Shown here: piece after piece, positions 17,077-26,677 of the stretch | Layout: each line of letters starts with the position of its first letter | Numbering within the stretch: the stretch's first letter is position 1 | Source of the DNA: Lachnospiraceae bacterium XBD2001 | GTDB lineage: Bacteria; Bacillota; Clostridia; Lachnospirales; Lachnospiraceae | DNA: 64,000 nucleotides | NCBI GenBank assembly: GCA_900116395.1 | Contig: FPAN01000005.1 | Coordinates: 62,001-126,000, forward strand | Reading direction: 5' to 3' | Notes under the pieces: generated by a model | Told to the model about the DNA's origin: nothing | What the model saw: the letters and a program-made list of their open reading frames with translations, nothing else | The model's database searches: none | Program-made: the position numbers and the translations under genes

Positions 17077-17997
17077 CTACTTCGCCTCCTTTTCCGGCTG
17101 ATTCATGGTCTTGAAGATGATGATACTTAAGACGCCTGTTACGAAGAACAGAAGTACAGATAATGCACCACCCATACCATAGTTCTTGCTGTACAAGTGC
17201 TTGTTCAAGTACATGATCATGGTCATTGCGGATCTCATCGGATCACCGTTACCGTTGGTCAAAATCTGAGGTACATCGAACATCTGGAGACCACCGATTA
17301 AGGAAGTAACCATTACGTACAACAGAATTGGCTTCAACAGAGGCAATGTAATACGGTAGAAAATCTGTGTTGCGCTAGCACCGTCAACTTCTGCAGCTTC
17401 ATAGAGAGAGCTGTCAATTCCCAGCATACCTGCAAGGAGAAGGATAGTGGTATTACCGAACCACATAATGAAGTTCATGAATGCTACCAAGCCACGAACG
17501 CTTCCAACATGAATCATGAACTGATATGGCTTGCTGATAATTCCAAGGCCAACCAAGATGTCGTTGACTGGGCCGCTATCTGCAAACAATGTGAAGAACA
17601 ACATTGCAAACGCACTTGCCATAATCAGGTTCGGTAAGTAAATTACAGTTTTGAAGAATCTCTGACATTTCAGACGAAGGGCCGGATCAGAGAACCATGC
17701 ACCAAGTAACAGAGAGAAGAAAATCTGTGGAACGAATCCCAGAACCCACATAATCAAGGTATTCTTCAGATATCCCAGTAACTCTCCGCCGCTTAACAGT
17801 GCCTTGTAATTCTCAAGGCCGACAAAGTTCGGTCCAATTTGAGTCAGACCGGAGCGATAGTTTTCGAAAAAACTGTTATAGATTGTTGAGCAAAGTGGGA
17901 TCAACTGAAAAATTACATACGTTACTACGAATGGAATTAAGAAGATGTATCCCCAGCGATTATACTTAATAACCGCTTTGTTATTATTTTTTTCCAT
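17077..17997 (-). CDS. Carbohydrate ABC transporter permease, MalF/UgpA type
   Basis: First membrane subunit of the importer, 306 residues, six hydrophobic segments. The EAA motif is SLYEAAEVDGASATQIFYRI (about 205-224). It is placed between the binding protein and the MalG-type permease, in the order typical of CUT1 transporters. An intergenic stem-loop pair at 18031-18108 separates it from the binding-protein gene and probably lowers its expression relative to that gene. No ATPase gene is in the cluster. Confidence 0.92.
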   Translation of the reverse strand: MEKNNNKAVIKYNRWGYIFLIPFVVTYVIFQLIPLCSTIYNSFFENYRSGLTQIGPNFVGLENYKALLSGGELLGYLKNTLIMWVLGFVPQIFFSLLLGAWFSDPALRLKCQRFFKTVIYLPNLIMASAFAMLFFTLFADSGPVNDILVGLGIISKPYQFMIHVGSVRGLVAFMNFIMWFGNTTILLLAGMLGIDSSLYEAAEVDGASATQIFYRITLPLLKPILLYVMVTSLIGGLQMFDVPQILTNGNGDPMRSAMTMIMYLNKHLYSKNYGMGGALSVLLFFVTGVLSIIIFKTMNQPEKEAK

Positions 17998-18030
17998 ATG
18001 TTTCCTCCCTGTACTACTTTTGCCTCCCTA

Positions 18031-18108
18031 GGCATTTATAAGGCAAGATTTTACGTAAACGTGTTCGTAATCTTGCTTTATAAATGCCTGCCTGGCCAAA
18101 GCCAGGCA
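18031..18108 (-). other. Tandem intergenic hairpins between binding protein and permease genes
   Basis: A 21-bp near-perfect stem (18031-18050 with 18069-18088, one mismatch, 18-base loop) sits beside an 8-bp perfect stem TGCCTGGC/GCCAGGCA (18089-18096 with 18101-18108, 4-base loop). No T-tract follows on the minus strand, so they are not simple terminators. Such structures commonly stabilise the upstream binding-protein message and reduce distal expression. Confidence 0.65.
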
Positions 18109-18147
18109 AGCATCTTAAAGTTCACTCACGTGATGTTATCGGTTAAA

Positions 18148-19527
18148 TTACTCAGTCTTAAGCTCCGGATACTTCTCAACGATAGCCTTGTTGAACTGCT
18201 CAATAGCCTCGTCATAAGTAGCGTTGCCATCAAAGTAGTTCTTCATAGCCTTCTGGAACTCTTCGTTACATCCCTGATCGTAAGCACCCTGGTTGCTAAG
18301 GTCGATCTTCTCAGCACCTGCGCAGTACATAGCCAGTGGGTTCTGTCCGCCGAATACGTCGAATGCGTAAGAGTCATCCTGTGCACACTTCTCCATAGCT
18401 GGCTTGTTGTTTACGAAATCAGAATCCTTCTTAACGATGTCAAGCATTACATCTTCGTTAGTGGTTAACTGTCTCATGATATCAGCTACAAGATCAGCAT
18501 TGTCTGTTCCGGTTGCTGCACAGATCCATGTACCACCCCAGAAGAAGCCCTGAGGTCCTTCGCAAGCACCCCAGCCGCCCTGGTTAGCAATGGAGCCTTC
18601 CTGATCAGCTGCCATACAGAAGTTAATTAACCAAGCTGGTCCAAAGTAAGAGAATACCTTGCCGTCTGGATAGAAGCCCTTGCTCCAGTCATCGCTCCAG
18701 AGATCCTGAGTACCGGTCTGGCCAGCGTCTACCATCTTCTTGGACATCTCAACCCAGTTCTTGATGTTGTCATCAACAACTACCTTACCATCCTGTACCC
18801 ACTTGCCGGATACGTTGTTGGAGAATACACGGTAGGTATCGTTTGCGGTAGCGGTCATCTTGTAACCAGCTGCCTGCATCTTAGCTGCAGTATCAGCGAA
18901 CTTGTTCCAATCAGAAACAGCTGCCTGTACATCAGCAGGATCATCAGATCCAAGAACTTCCTTAGCAGCCTCACGGTTGTAGATGAATGTTCCTGGGCAG
19001 CCCTGCCAAGAAAGGCCCTTCAATACGCCGTTGGAGTCAGTCATAACGTCCTTGGTGTACTGATACTGGTTAGCTAACTCATCCTCGGTAATTCCAAGGT
19101 CAGCAACCGGCATAGTGTAATCAGTATCAACATACTTCAAAGCGTAGTCAGCCTCAACCAAGAAGAGGTCGATCTTGTCGTTAGCTGCTGCATCAGCCTG
19201 CTTTAACAAGGTCTCATCCAAGTTTTGCTGATAAGCGTTGTTCTCGTTTGGTGTGATGTTCCACTTAACAGTTACATCACCGATCTTACCTTCGTTGTCG
19301 CCGGTAGCTTCATATCCTGGGTAATGATCAGTTACACGAGACTTGAACTCCTCGTTCCAGCAGTAAATGTTCAATACAGAACCATCTGCTGCAGCGGTTG
19401 TCTGCTCTGTGGTGTCTCCACCTGTTGCTGCGTCGCCGGTAGTAGCTGTGTCAGTGTTGCTGCCGCATGCTACAAGACCGAATACCATGGCACCTGCTAA
19501 AAGCATGCTAAAAATACGTTTCTTCAT
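18148..19527 (-). CDS. Sugar ABC transporter solute-binding lipoprotein (probably cellobiose/cellodextrin)
   Basis: A 459-residue SBP family 1 lipoprotein. Signal peptide MKKRIFSMLLAGAMVFGLVAC with lipobox LVAC, then a Thr/Ala/Gly-rich linker and the substrate-binding fold. The ATG at 19527 is chosen because GGGAGG lies 9 bases upstream; the frame extends 25 codons further without a ribosome site. Codon use is strongly biased, as expected for an abundant protein. Specificity is inferred from context: LacI regulator immediately upstream and GH94 cellobiose phosphorylase divergent. Confidence 0.9.
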   Translation of the reverse strand: MKKRIFSMLLAGAMVFGLVACGSNTDTATTGDAATGGDTTEQTTAAADGSVLNIYCWNEEFKSRVTDHYPGYEATGDNEGKIGDVTVKWNITPNENNAYQQNLDETLLKQADAAANDKIDLFLVEADYALKYVDTDYTMPVADLGITEDELANQYQYTKDVMTDSNGVLKGLSWQGCPGTFIYNREAAKEVLGSDDPADVQAAVSDWNKFADTAAKMQAAGYKMTATANDTYRVFSNNVSGKWVQDGKVVVDDNIKNWVEMSKKMVDAGQTGTQDLWSDDWSKGFYPDGKVFSYFGPAWLINFCMAADQEGSIANQGGWGACEGPQGFFWGGTWICAATGTDNADLVADIMRQLTTNEDVMLDIVKKDSDFVNNKPAMEKCAQDDSYAFDVFGGQNPLAMYCAGAEKIDLSNQGAYDQGCNEEFQKAMKNYFDGNATYDEAIEQFNKAIVEKYPELKTE

Positions 19528-19630
19528 GTCTTTTCCTCCCTTATTTAGATTATGACATATAATGATAAGAAATTTATTTTTACCGAATAAGTACTCACCC
19601 AATACCCCTCCGGTAGAAATCGAATTGAAC

Positions 19631-20644
19631 TTACTGCACGGCGGTTAAATCACGAACCGTCTGTCCCTCCAGTAATTTACCTGATACACGAATCGCTTCC
19701 GGAATGCAGGACTTGCGATGCTCGATAGTCTCAATGAGCTTCTCGGCGGATCTGCGTCCAATCTCCGGTGCGTTCTGGTAATAGGTCGTAAGTCTTGGTC
19801 GGATGACCTGTGATAATCCGATGCCGTCGTATCCCACAACGCTGACATCGTCCGGAATGGAGATTCCCAACTTCTCCAACATCCGAAGGCCTCCTAAATA
19901 AGAATAATCATCCGGATACATAATTGCTGTCGGCGGAACCTTCAAGCGCATCAGCTGCTTGGTTGCCTCAGCGGAAGAGTCCGGATCGTGGAACTTCGCT
20001 GTTATCATGTAGTCGTCCGGAATACGAATGCCGGCTTCCATACATGCTTTGTAGAATCCACTCAACCGCTTATTGGTTACCGAAGTAATCTCCCCGTGAA
20101 TATAAGCGATTTTCGTATGACCTCTTTCGATTAAGTATTTAGTTAGAAGGTACTTCCCATCCATGTTGTCGGATAGGATACTACTGTGATTGTCGAAAAC
20201 GTAATCAATAATGACTGTCGGTACATCGCTGTTAATCAGCTCCTGAATCTGTCGAGTGGTGAAATCATCACTTACCACCAGGACGCCGTCACAATTTCGA
20301 TATCTACAGTGTTCTAAGTAGGAACCGTATCCTACATTTTCGCTAATAAAAGTGATGTCGTAGCCTCGCTTCTCAGCCTCTGCCTTCGCACTGTCAAGAA
20401 TCTGGGAAAAGTATTCATGTGCCAAACCACTTCCGGTCTGATCCACGAAAACAACTCCTATATTATGTGAAGTGTTTGTCTTCAACTGTCTTGCTGCTGC
20501 ATTCGGTGTGTAATGTAGTTCCGTTGCAGCGGCCAGAATCTTCTGCTTGGTTTCTTCACTGATATCGCCGTAACCATTCAGAGCTTTGCTTACGGTCGCA
20601 GGTGAGACGCCACAACGTTTCGAAATATCCTTAATTGTAGCCAT
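19631..20644 (-). CDS. LacI-family transcriptional regulator of the importer and phosphorylase
   Basis: A 337-residue LacI/GalR regulator. The N-terminal helix-turn-helix is MATIKDISKRCGVSPATVSK with the hinge helix near 47-56 (NAAARQLKTN); the rest is a periplasmic-binding-protein-like sugar sensor (GVVFVDQTGSG, IAYIHGE, VVGYDGIGLS). Divergent from GH94 and upstream of the importer on the same strand, it most likely represses both and itself in the absence of a sugar inducer. Candidate operators with the CG-centred half-sites typical of this family fill the 300-base gap upstream. Its Shine-Dalgarno is weak (GGGGT). Confidence 0.93.
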   Translation of the reverse strand: MATIKDISKRCGVSPATVSKALNGYGDISEETKQKILAAATELHYTPNAAARQLKTNTSHNIGVVFVDQTGSGLAHEYFSQILDSAKAEAEKRGYDITFISENVGYGSYLEHCRYRNCDGVLVVSDDFTTRQIQELINSDVPTVIIDYVFDNHSSILSDNMDGKYLLTKYLIERGHTKIAYIHGEITSVTNKRLSGFYKACMEAGIRIPDDYMITAKFHDPDSSAEATKQLMRLKVPPTAIMYPDDYSYLGGLRMLEKLGISIPDDVSVVGYDGIGLSQVIRPRLTTYYQNAPEIGRRSAEKLIETIEHRKSCIPEAIRVSGKLLEGQTVRDLTAVQ

Positions 20645-20765
20645 TCTCAGTTACCCCGCCTTCCAAAATCCCGTAACCACGGGCATCAATACTCCGAATT
20701 CGTTTTCGTGATTTAATTCTAAATCGTTTTCGTACCGATTGCAATCTCCGAAACTCATGTTTCGG
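20645..20765. promoter_or_regulatory. LacI-type operator cluster upstream of the regulator gene
   Basis: Two identical 10-mers TCGTTTTCGT at 20700-20709 and 20724-20733, 24 bp apart, and a perfect inverted repeat CCGAAAC-TCAT-GTTTCGG at 20748-20765. The 10-mer shares TTTTCG with the operator beside the GH94 promoter. The set is placed to control the regulator gene itself. Confidence 0.6.
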
Positions 20766-20821
20766 AACCATCATTTTTTGTACAACTTGCACTAAATTCA
20801 CTCCTTCTACTATTTTCTGTA

Positions 20822-20879
20822 TTTACATTTTCGTGCTTTGTATTTAGAATGGGTGCAAAGGAGTGCGAAAACGTATTCG
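20822..20879 (+). promoter_or_regulatory. GH94 promoter with downstream LacI-type operator
   Basis: TTTACA (20822-20827), 17-base spacer, TAGAAT (20845-20850). The 14-bp sequence CGAAAACGTATTCG (20866-20879), palindromic except for one base pair and centred on CG, overlaps the expected start of transcription, so bound repressor would block initiation or escape. About 75 bases of leader follow before the ATG. Confidence 0.7.
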
Positions 20880-20956
20880 TTAGTAACATTCCTTCTCACC
20901 CGATGTATCTATTATATTAGTTTTTTATCTTTATATCACCCAGTTTGGAGGAAACA

Positions 20957-23389
20957 ATGAAATTTGGTTACTTCGATGACGAAGCAAAAGAGTACGTCAT
21001 CACTACGCCGAAGACTCCTTTGCCTTGGATCAACTACCTTGGCTCCCAGGATTTCTTCGGTCTTTTTTCCAACACAGCCGGAGGCTATGACTTCTATAAA
21101 GATGCCAAGCTTCTTCGACTAACACGTTATCGTTACAACAACTGCCCGCTGGATAACGGTGGTCGCTACTATTATATTAAGGATGGCGACACCATTTGGA
21201 ATCCGGGCTGGCAGCCAACCCAGACTCCATTGGATTCTTACTCCTGCCGTCACGGCCTTGGTTATTCCGTAATTACCGGTTCCAAGAACGGTGTAGAGGC
21301 CAAGTTGGAGGCATTCGTTCCGGTTGGTGATTCCTGCGAGATTAACCGCATCACCTTAACCAACGATTCTGATGTGACCAAGACCTTAGATCTCTTTAGT
21401 TTGGTTGAGTTCTGCTTATGGAATGCGGAGGATGATTCCACCAACTTCCAGCGTAACTTCTCTACCGGTGAGGTAGAAGTGATCGGCAGCACCATTTACC
21501 ACAAGACCGAGTATCGTGAGCGTCGTAATCACTACGCTGTTTATTCTGTTAATAAGCCAATCGAAGGTTTCGACACCAGTCGTGATGCTTTCGTTGGTGT
21601 GTACAACGGTTTCGCTAATCCGGAAGCTGTTCTCGAAGGCAAGAGCCGTAACTCCGTTGCTCACGGTTGGGCATTGGTAGGAAGCCATCATTTGAAGGTG
21701 ACCTTGACTCCTGGCGCTTGCGAAGATTTCGTATTCGTTCTTGGCTACTGTGAGAATCCGGTAGATGAGAAGTTCGAAGCTCCGGGCATCATCAATAAGA
21801 AGCCGGCCAACGAGCTCCTTGCCAAGTACAAGACTTCCGCACAGGTAGACGCTGCACTTGATGATTTACATAATTATTGGAACAAGCTGCTCTCCACCTA
21901 TCGTGTGGATACCGAGGATGAGCGTCTGAACCGTTTGGTTAACGTATGGAACCAGTACCAGTGTATGGTAACCTTCAACATGAGCCGTAGTGCCAGCTAC
22001 TATGAGAGCGGCATGGGCCGTGGTATGGGATTCCGTGATTCCTGCCAGGATTTGTTGGGATTCGTACATCTCATTCCGGAGCGTGCAAGAGAGCGTATTA
22101 TCGATATTGCTAATACGCAGTTTGAAGATGGTTCTACTTACCATCAGTATCAGCCACTCACCAAGAAGGGTAACGCAGCTATCGGCGGCGGCTTCAACGA
22201 TGATCCGTTGTGGCTTATCGCTTGTGTCAGCGCTTACATCCGTGAGACCGGCGACTTCTCCATCTTAGATGAGAAGTGTGCTTTTGACAGCGATTTCTCC
22301 AAGGCTGTTCCGTTGATGGAGCACTTGGATCGAAGCTTTAGCTACACCACCAAGAATCGTGGACCGCACAAGCTTCCTCTGATTGGTCGTGCAGACTGGA
22401 ATGACTGCCTGAACTTAAACTGCTTCTCTGCAGAGCCGGGCGAGAGCTTCCAGATTACCGGACCTTCCGAAGGACCGGTTGCTGAGTCTGTATTCATTGC
22501 AGGCATGTATGTTAAGTACGGCAAGGAATATTCCGATCTGCTTCGTGCAACCGGCAATACCGCCCGTGCCGATGAAGTAGATAAGCTGGTTGCTGATATG
22601 ACCGCAGCCATCGAAGATGCCGGCTGGGACGGCGAATGGTTCGTTCGTGCATATGACGCTAACTCCAATCCGGTTGGTAGCCACGTATGCGAAGAAGGCC
22701 AGATCTACATCGAGCCACAGGGTATGTGTGTTATGGCAGGTGTCGGCGTAGATAACGGCAAGGCTCAGAAGGCTTTGGATTCCGTTAAGGAGCGCCTGGA
22801 TACCAAGTATGGTATCGTATTGTTACAGCCTGCTTATACCAAGTATCACTTAGAGCTGGGTGAGATTTCTTCTTACCCGCCGGGATACAAAGAGAACGCC
22901 GGTATTTTCTGCCATAACAATCCTTGGATTGCTTGCGCAGAGGCTGTTATGGGCCACGGCGATCGTGCTTTTGAAGTATTCAAGAAGACCTGCCCGGTAT
23001 ACCTTGAGGAGATCAGCGAGATTCATCGTACTGAGCCTTACGTATACTGCCAGATGGTTGCCGGATGCGATGCTCCGAGCCACGGCGAAGGCAAGAACTC
23101 TTGGTTAACCGGTACCGCAGCTTGGACATTCACCTGCATCAGCCAGTACCTCTTAGGTATTCAGCCAACCCTCCAAGGCTTGCAGTTGAATCCATGTATC
23201 CCTCACGACATGAAGGGTTACAAGCTGGATCGTACCTATCGTGGAACTACTTACCACATCACCTTCGACAACGCTGCCGGCGTTGAGAAGGGCGTGAAGT
23301 CCGTTACAGTGGACGGCGCTCCAATTGAAGGCAACATCCTTCCATTGACCGATAAGAAGGAAGTTGAAGTTGTTGTAACCATGGGCTAA
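20957..23389 (+). CDS. Cellobiose phosphorylase (GH94)
   Basis: Cytoplasmic phosphorolysis of cellobiose to glucose 1-phosphate and glucose (family GH94), saving ATP relative to hydrolysis. The N terminus ([18 protein letters not shown], then PWINYLG) is the cellobiose-phosphorylase signature. The (alpha/alpha)6 barrel carries [11 protein letters not shown] and the catalytic acid Asp483 in [11 protein letters not shown]. Length 810 fits cellobiose phosphorylase rather than the longer cellodextrin enzymes. The ATG at 20957 follows GGAGG by 5 bases; an in-frame TTG at 20945 overlaps that site and is rejected. Highly biased codon use suggests strong expression. A chitobiose-type specificity is less likely but not excluded. 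Confidence 0.93.
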   Translation: MKFGYFDDEAKEYVITTPKTPLPWINYLGSQDFFGLFSNTAGGYDFYKDAKLLRLTRYRYNNCPLDNGGRYYYIKDGDTIWNPGWQPTQTPLDSYSCRHGLGYSVITGSKNGVEAKLEAFVPVGDSCEINRITLTNDSDVTKTLDLFSLVEFCLWNAEDDSTNFQRNFSTGEVEVIGSTIYHKTEYRERRNHYAVYSVNKPIEGFDTSRDAFVGVYNGFANPEAVLEGKSRNSVAHGWALVGSHHLKVTLTPGACEDFVFVLGYCENPVDEKFEAPGIINKKPANELLAKYKTSAQVDAALDDLHNYWNKLLSTYRVDTEDERLNRLVNVWNQYQCMVTFNMSRSASYYESGMGRGMGFRDSCQDLLGFVHLIPERARERIIDIANTQFEDGSTYHQYQPLTKKGNAAIGGGFNDDPLWLIACVSAYIRETGDFSILDEKCAFDSDFSKAVPLMEHLDRSFSYTTKNRGPHKLPLIGRADWNDCLNLNCFSAEPGESFQITGPSEGPVAESVFIAGMYVKYGKEYSDLLRATGNTARADEVDKLVADMTAAIEDAGWDGEWFVRAYDANSNPVGSHVCEEGQIYIEPQGMCVMAGVGVDNGKAQKALDSVKERLDTKYGIVLLQPAYTKYHLELGEISSYPPGYKENAGIFCHNNPWIACAEAVMGHGDRAFEVFKKTCPVYLEEISEIHRTEPYVYCQMVAGCDAPSHGEGKNSWLTGTAAWTFTCISQYLLGIQPTLQGLQLNPCIPHDMKGYKLDRTYRGTTYHITFDNAAGVEKGVKSVTVDGAPIEGNILPLTDKKEVEVVVTMG

Positions 23390-23405
23390 TCTAACTCATA
23401 AAAAG

Positions 23406-23435
23406 AACCCATCTCAGTTCATTCTGAGATGGGTT
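23406..23435. terminator. Bidirectional terminator between GH94 and dusB
   Basis: Perfect 12-bp stem AACCCATCTCAG / CTGAGATGGGTT with a 6-base loop and T-tracts on both strands. Confidence 0.92.
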
Positions 23436-23438
23436 TTC

Positions 23439-24404
23439 TTATACTAACGATCGAAACAAATCTTCCAATTCCTGATAAGTCGATACCTCATTCAATCGTC
23501 CCCGCAGTCTTGCGGAATTGTGATAGCCGGCGGTGTACCAGGCGCTGTGCTTGCGCATCTCCCGCATGGCAATCTCTTCTCCCTTGAATTCAATCTGCAT
23601 TCTCGCATGGCGAAGAATCATCTCTACCACTTCTTCCAACGGCGGCTTGCCAATCAGCTCTCCGGTCTCGAAGTAATGCAGAATCTGGTGAAAAATCCAC
23701 GGATTGCCCTGGGCGCCACGTCCAATCATAAAGCCGTCGCATCCGGTCTCTTTTTGCATAGCAATCACATCCTCTGCCGTTAAGAGATCTCCGTTGCCGA
23801 TAACCGGAATCGACAGTGCCTCCTTCACCTGGCGGATGATGTCCCAGTCCGCCTTGCCGGAGTAGTACTGCTCACGGGTTCGGCCATGAACTGCGACCGC
23901 TGCCGCACCGGATTCCTGAGCTACCCGGGCAATCTCCACCGCATTCACATGCTCCTCATCCACACCCTTGCGAATCTTCACCGTTACCGGTTTCTTAATG
24001 GCCTTCACCGTCTTCTCTACAATCTCACCGACCAGCTTTGGATTCTTCATCAAGGCCGAACCGTCGCCGTTGTTGAAGACCTTCGGCACCGGACATCCCA
24101 TGTTAATATCCAAGATATCGAAGGGACGATCCTCGATCTCATGGGCCATCTGGCTGATACAATCCGGGTCGGATCCAAAGAGCTGGAGGGATACCGGGCG
24201 TTCCCGCTCATCTACTTCCAACAGTTCGTTGGTACGCTTGTTGTGGTAAAACAGCGCCTTGGCGGAGACCATCTCCATACACACAAGACCCGCTCCCTGC
24301 TCCTTGCACAACAAGCGAAATGGCAGGTCGCATACGCCTGCCATTGGTGCCAAGATTAAATTATTATCCAAAGTTACGTTACCGATGGTTAATTTTTCAA
24401 TCAT
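23439..24404 (-). CDS. dusB: tRNA-dihydrouridine synthase, DusB type
   Basis: FMN-dependent reduction of uridine to dihydrouridine in the tRNA D-loop. The 321-residue TIM barrel has LAPMAGVCDLPFR at the start, catalytic Cys in INMGCPVPKV, and the FMN phosphate site VIGNGDL ... GFMIGRGAQGNPW. The C-terminal helical tail (MRKHSAWYTAGYHNSARLRG) binds tRNA. The ribosome site is weak (AGAAAG). It lies 18 bases after coaX, in the order coaX-dusB. Confidence 0.95.
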   Translation of the reverse strand: MIEKLTIGNVTLDNNLILAPMAGVCDLPFRLLCKEQGAGLVCMEMVSAKALFYHNKRTNELLEVDERERPVSLQLFGSDPDCISQMAHEIEDRPFDILDINMGCPVPKVFNNGDGSALMKNPKLVGEIVEKTVKAIKKPVTVKIRKGVDEEHVNAVEIARVAQESGAAAVAVHGRTREQYYSGKADWDIIRQVKEALSIPVIGNGDLLTAEDVIAMQKETGCDGFMIGRGAQGNPWIFHQILHYFETGELIGKPPLEEVVEMILRHARMQIEFKGEEIAMREMRKHSAWYTAGYHNSARLRGRLNEVSTYQELEDLFRSLV

Positions 24405-24422
24405 AAAAATCTTTCTAAATAC

Positions 24423-25214
24423 TTATCTTTTGGTTTTCTTCTTCGCTGCATCCTGCTTCTCATAGATGAAGCGGATTCCCTTCAGGGTTAGATCCGGATC
24501 GTAAACGTCGATGCAATCGGTCTCTTTTGCAATCATGCCGCCTAAGCCGCCGGTTGCAATAACCTTCACGTTCTTAAGACCGGACTCCTCAATCATATGC
24601 TTCACGATGTACTCGGTCTGTCCAATCTGGCCGAAGACCAAACCGGCCTGCATGGAGGAAATGGTCTCCTTGGCAAGGATGCTCTCCGGACGACGAATCT
24701 CAATCTCCGGAAGCTTGGCTGCATCTTCCCACAAGGCCTTAGCAGAGATACGGATACCAGGCGCGGTTACACCTGCTACGAAGGATCCGTCTGCCGTTAC
24801 CAAATCGTAGGTGGTTGCGGTTCCAAAATCCAGTACCAATACCGGTCCGCCGTAGAGCTCATATGCGCCGGCCGCATCTACGATACGGTCTGCACCAATC
24901 TGCTTCGGGTTCTCCGTTGCAATACGAATACCGGTCTTGATGCCGGCCTCGATAATAATCGGCTCAATGTGAAAATACTTAATGATACCGCTGGTCAGAG
25001 AATGCATCAGCGCCGGCACAACGGACGCGATGATGGCATCGTTGACATCCTTATGAGCAATGCCGTTCTGCTCTAAAATCTCGCTGATAATCATTCCGTA
25101 CTCATCGGATGTACGTGTGATTCTGGTGGTCATACGGAAGGTTCCCACCAGCTCCTCACCATTGAATACACCCAAGGTAATATTGGTATTTCCTACATCA
25201 ACTGCTAATAACAT
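24423..25214 (-). CDS. coaX: Type III pantothenate kinase
   Basis: First step of coenzyme A synthesis: ATP-dependent phosphorylation of pantothenate. The 263-residue ASKHA-fold protein has the phosphate loop [12 protein letters not shown] (6-17), the pantothenate motif [15 protein letters not shown] and the second phosphate region [11 protein letters not shown], plus [10 protein letters not shown] near the C terminus. GAGGAGG precedes the ATG. Upstream is a small protein gene ending 17 bases away; together with argF further upstream they may form one message. Confidence 0.96.
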   Translation of the reverse strand: MLLAVDVGNTNITLGVFNGEELVGTFRMTTRITRTSDEYGMIISEILEQNGIAHKDVNDAIIASVVPALMHSLTSGIIKYFHIEPIIIEAGIKTGIRIATENPKQIGADRIVDAAGAYELYGGPVLVLDFGTATTYDLVTADGSFVAGVTAPGIRISAKALWEDAAKLPEIEIRRPESILAKETISSMQAGLVFGQIGQTEYIVKHMIEESGLKNVKVIATGGLGGMIAKETDCIDVYDPDLTLKGIRFIYEKQDAAKKKTKR

Positions 25215-25231
25215 CTCTACCTCCTCTGCGC

Positions 25232-25561
25232 TTAGGCGTCCTCGCCCAAGAAGAACACGCGATAAAACATCTCCAATGACTCAAACAGATCTGCCTTCTC
25301 CCGGCGAATCTGCTTCACCTTCAGAACACTTCCGATGTCGTCATAGAGTAAATCTCCTTCATCCATTGCGGTCTCAATCTGGAGACTACCTTCCTCATCG
25401 AAGTACAACTCGATGGTACCGCCTACATCTTCCGTGAACAGCACGCACATGATTTTCAGCTCGTCCTGTATGGAGGATGGAAGACTGGAAAAGTCCTCTC
25501 CCAAATAATATTTTTTCGTATATGCGCTAGCGCCGCATAGAATGATTCGATCCTGATACAT
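25232..25561 (-). CDS. Small conserved protein of unknown function (DUF6145-like)
   Basis: A 109-residue soluble protein. It begins [19 protein letters not shown] and has [20 protein letters not shown] in the middle and [16 protein letters not shown] at the end. I recall this pattern as a Lachnospiraceae/Clostridia family often labelled DUF6145; that label is from memory. It is acidic and has no membrane segment. It sits between argF and coaX with 21 and 17 base gaps. No function can be inferred from the sequence. Confidence 0.75.
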   Translation of the reverse strand: MYQDRIILCGASAYTKKYYLGEDFSSLPSSIQDELKIMCVLFTEDVGGTIELYFDEEGSLQIETAMDEGDLLYDDIGSVLKVKQIRREKADLFESLEMFYRVFFLGEDA

Positions 25562-25582
25562 GTTTTAATCCTCTGCTAATTC

Positions 25583-26572
25583 TTATCGAGGCATGGTGGC
25601 GTACATAATCGCCTTAATGGAATGCATACGGTTCTCTGCCTCGTCAAAAACAACCGAATGCTTACTCTCAAATATCTCGTCGGTGACTTCCATCTCTGTC
25701 AGTCCGAACTTCTCGTAAATCTGCTTGCCGATGGTGGTGTCCAAGTCATGGAACGCCGGCAGACAGTGCATGAAGATGGCGTCTTCCTTCGCGTAGGAAA
25801 AAGCCTTGGCATTCACCTGGTATGGAGCAAGGTCGGCAATACGCTCCTGCCATACCTCATCCGGCTCGCCCATGGATACCCAGACGTCGGTATAGATTAC
25901 ATCCGCATCCTTGCAGCCTTCCGCAACGTTCTCTGTCAGTGTGATGCTTCCGCCGGTCTCGGCCGCTACGCTACGGCAATACTCCACCAGCTCTTCCTCC
26001 GGAAAATACTTCTTGTTGGTGCAGGCCACGAAGTCCATACCCAGCTTCGCACAGGTCACCATCAGGGAATTGCCCATGTTGTAACGGGCATCACCCATAT
26101 AGACGAACTTCACGCCCTCGAAATGTCCAATCTTCTCTTGTACAGTCAGCATATCCGCAATCATCTGGGTTGGATGGAATTCATTGGTCAGGCCGTTCCA
26201 TACCGGAACTCCTGCGTACTCCGCCAGCTGTTCTACGATGGTCTGCTCGAAACCACGATACTCGATGCCGTCATACATACGGCCAAGAACTCTGGCTGTA
26301 TCCTTAATGGATTCCTTCTTCCCAATCTGGGAACCACTGGGATCTAAGTAAGTCACACCCATTCCCAAGTCATGGGCTGCCACTTCGAAGGAACAACGGG
26401 TTCTGGTGCTGGTCTTCTCAAAAATCAAGGCAATGTTCTTGCCTTCCAATTCCCGATGAGGAATTCCCCGCTTCTTTTTGTCCTTTAATTCTGCAGACAA
26501 GTCAATGAGGTAACGAATCTCTTCCGAGCTGTAATCCTTCAGCTTCAGGAAGTTTCTTCCTTGTAGATTCAT
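25583..26572 (-). CDS. argF: Ornithine carbamoyltransferase
   Basis: Joins carbamoyl phosphate and ornithine to give citrulline, in arginine synthesis or, in reverse, in the deiminase pathway. The carbamoyl phosphate site is [13 protein letters not shown] (about 51-63); HPTQMIAD and the ornithine-binding motif [10 protein letters not shown] (near 265) with its conserved Cys are present. Length 329 is standard. No other arg genes are nearby, so anabolic versus catabolic use is not decided. AAGGAG precedes the ATG by 9 bases. Confidence 0.96.
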   Translation of the reverse strand: MNLQGRNFLKLKDYSSEEIRYLIDLSAELKDKKKRGIPHRELEGKNIALIFEKTSTRTRCSFEVAAHDLGMGVTYLDPSGSQIGKKESIKDTARVLGRMYDGIEYRGFEQTIVEQLAEYAGVPVWNGLTNEFHPTQMIADMLTVQEKIGHFEGVKFVYMGDARYNMGNSLMVTCAKLGMDFVACTNKKYFPEEELVEYCRSVAAETGGSITLTENVAEGCKDADVIYTDVWVSMGEPDEVWQERIADLAPYQVNAKAFSYAKEDAIFMHCLPAFHDLDTTIGKQIYEKFGLTEMEVTDEIFESKHSVVFDEAENRMHSIKAIMYATMPR

Positions 26573-26617
26573 AGCGTACTCCTTTTTCTTTTTTCTTTCT
26601 TTTCCTTTTCCCTTGCT

Positions 26618-26650
26618 AAAAAATCAAGCCGCACCAGATGGCACGGCTTG
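26618..26650 (-). terminator. Terminator after the stomatin-like gene
   Basis: CAAGCCG / CGGCTTG arms (26625-26631, 26644-26650) with partly paired interior, followed by T6 on the minus strand. It separates the stomatin-like gene from the argF unit. Confidence 0.8.
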
Positions 26651-26677
26651 GAATCTAGCTATTTTATTGTAATGTTT

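Noticed and set aside
18031-18088. Insertion sequence end or miniature transposon
   Set aside because: The structure is short, has no target duplication, and sits in the expected place for transporter-operon hairpins.
22342-22684. Minus-strand frames inside the cellobiose phosphorylase gene
   Set aside because: Antisense shadows produced by the strong codon bias of the GH94 gene.
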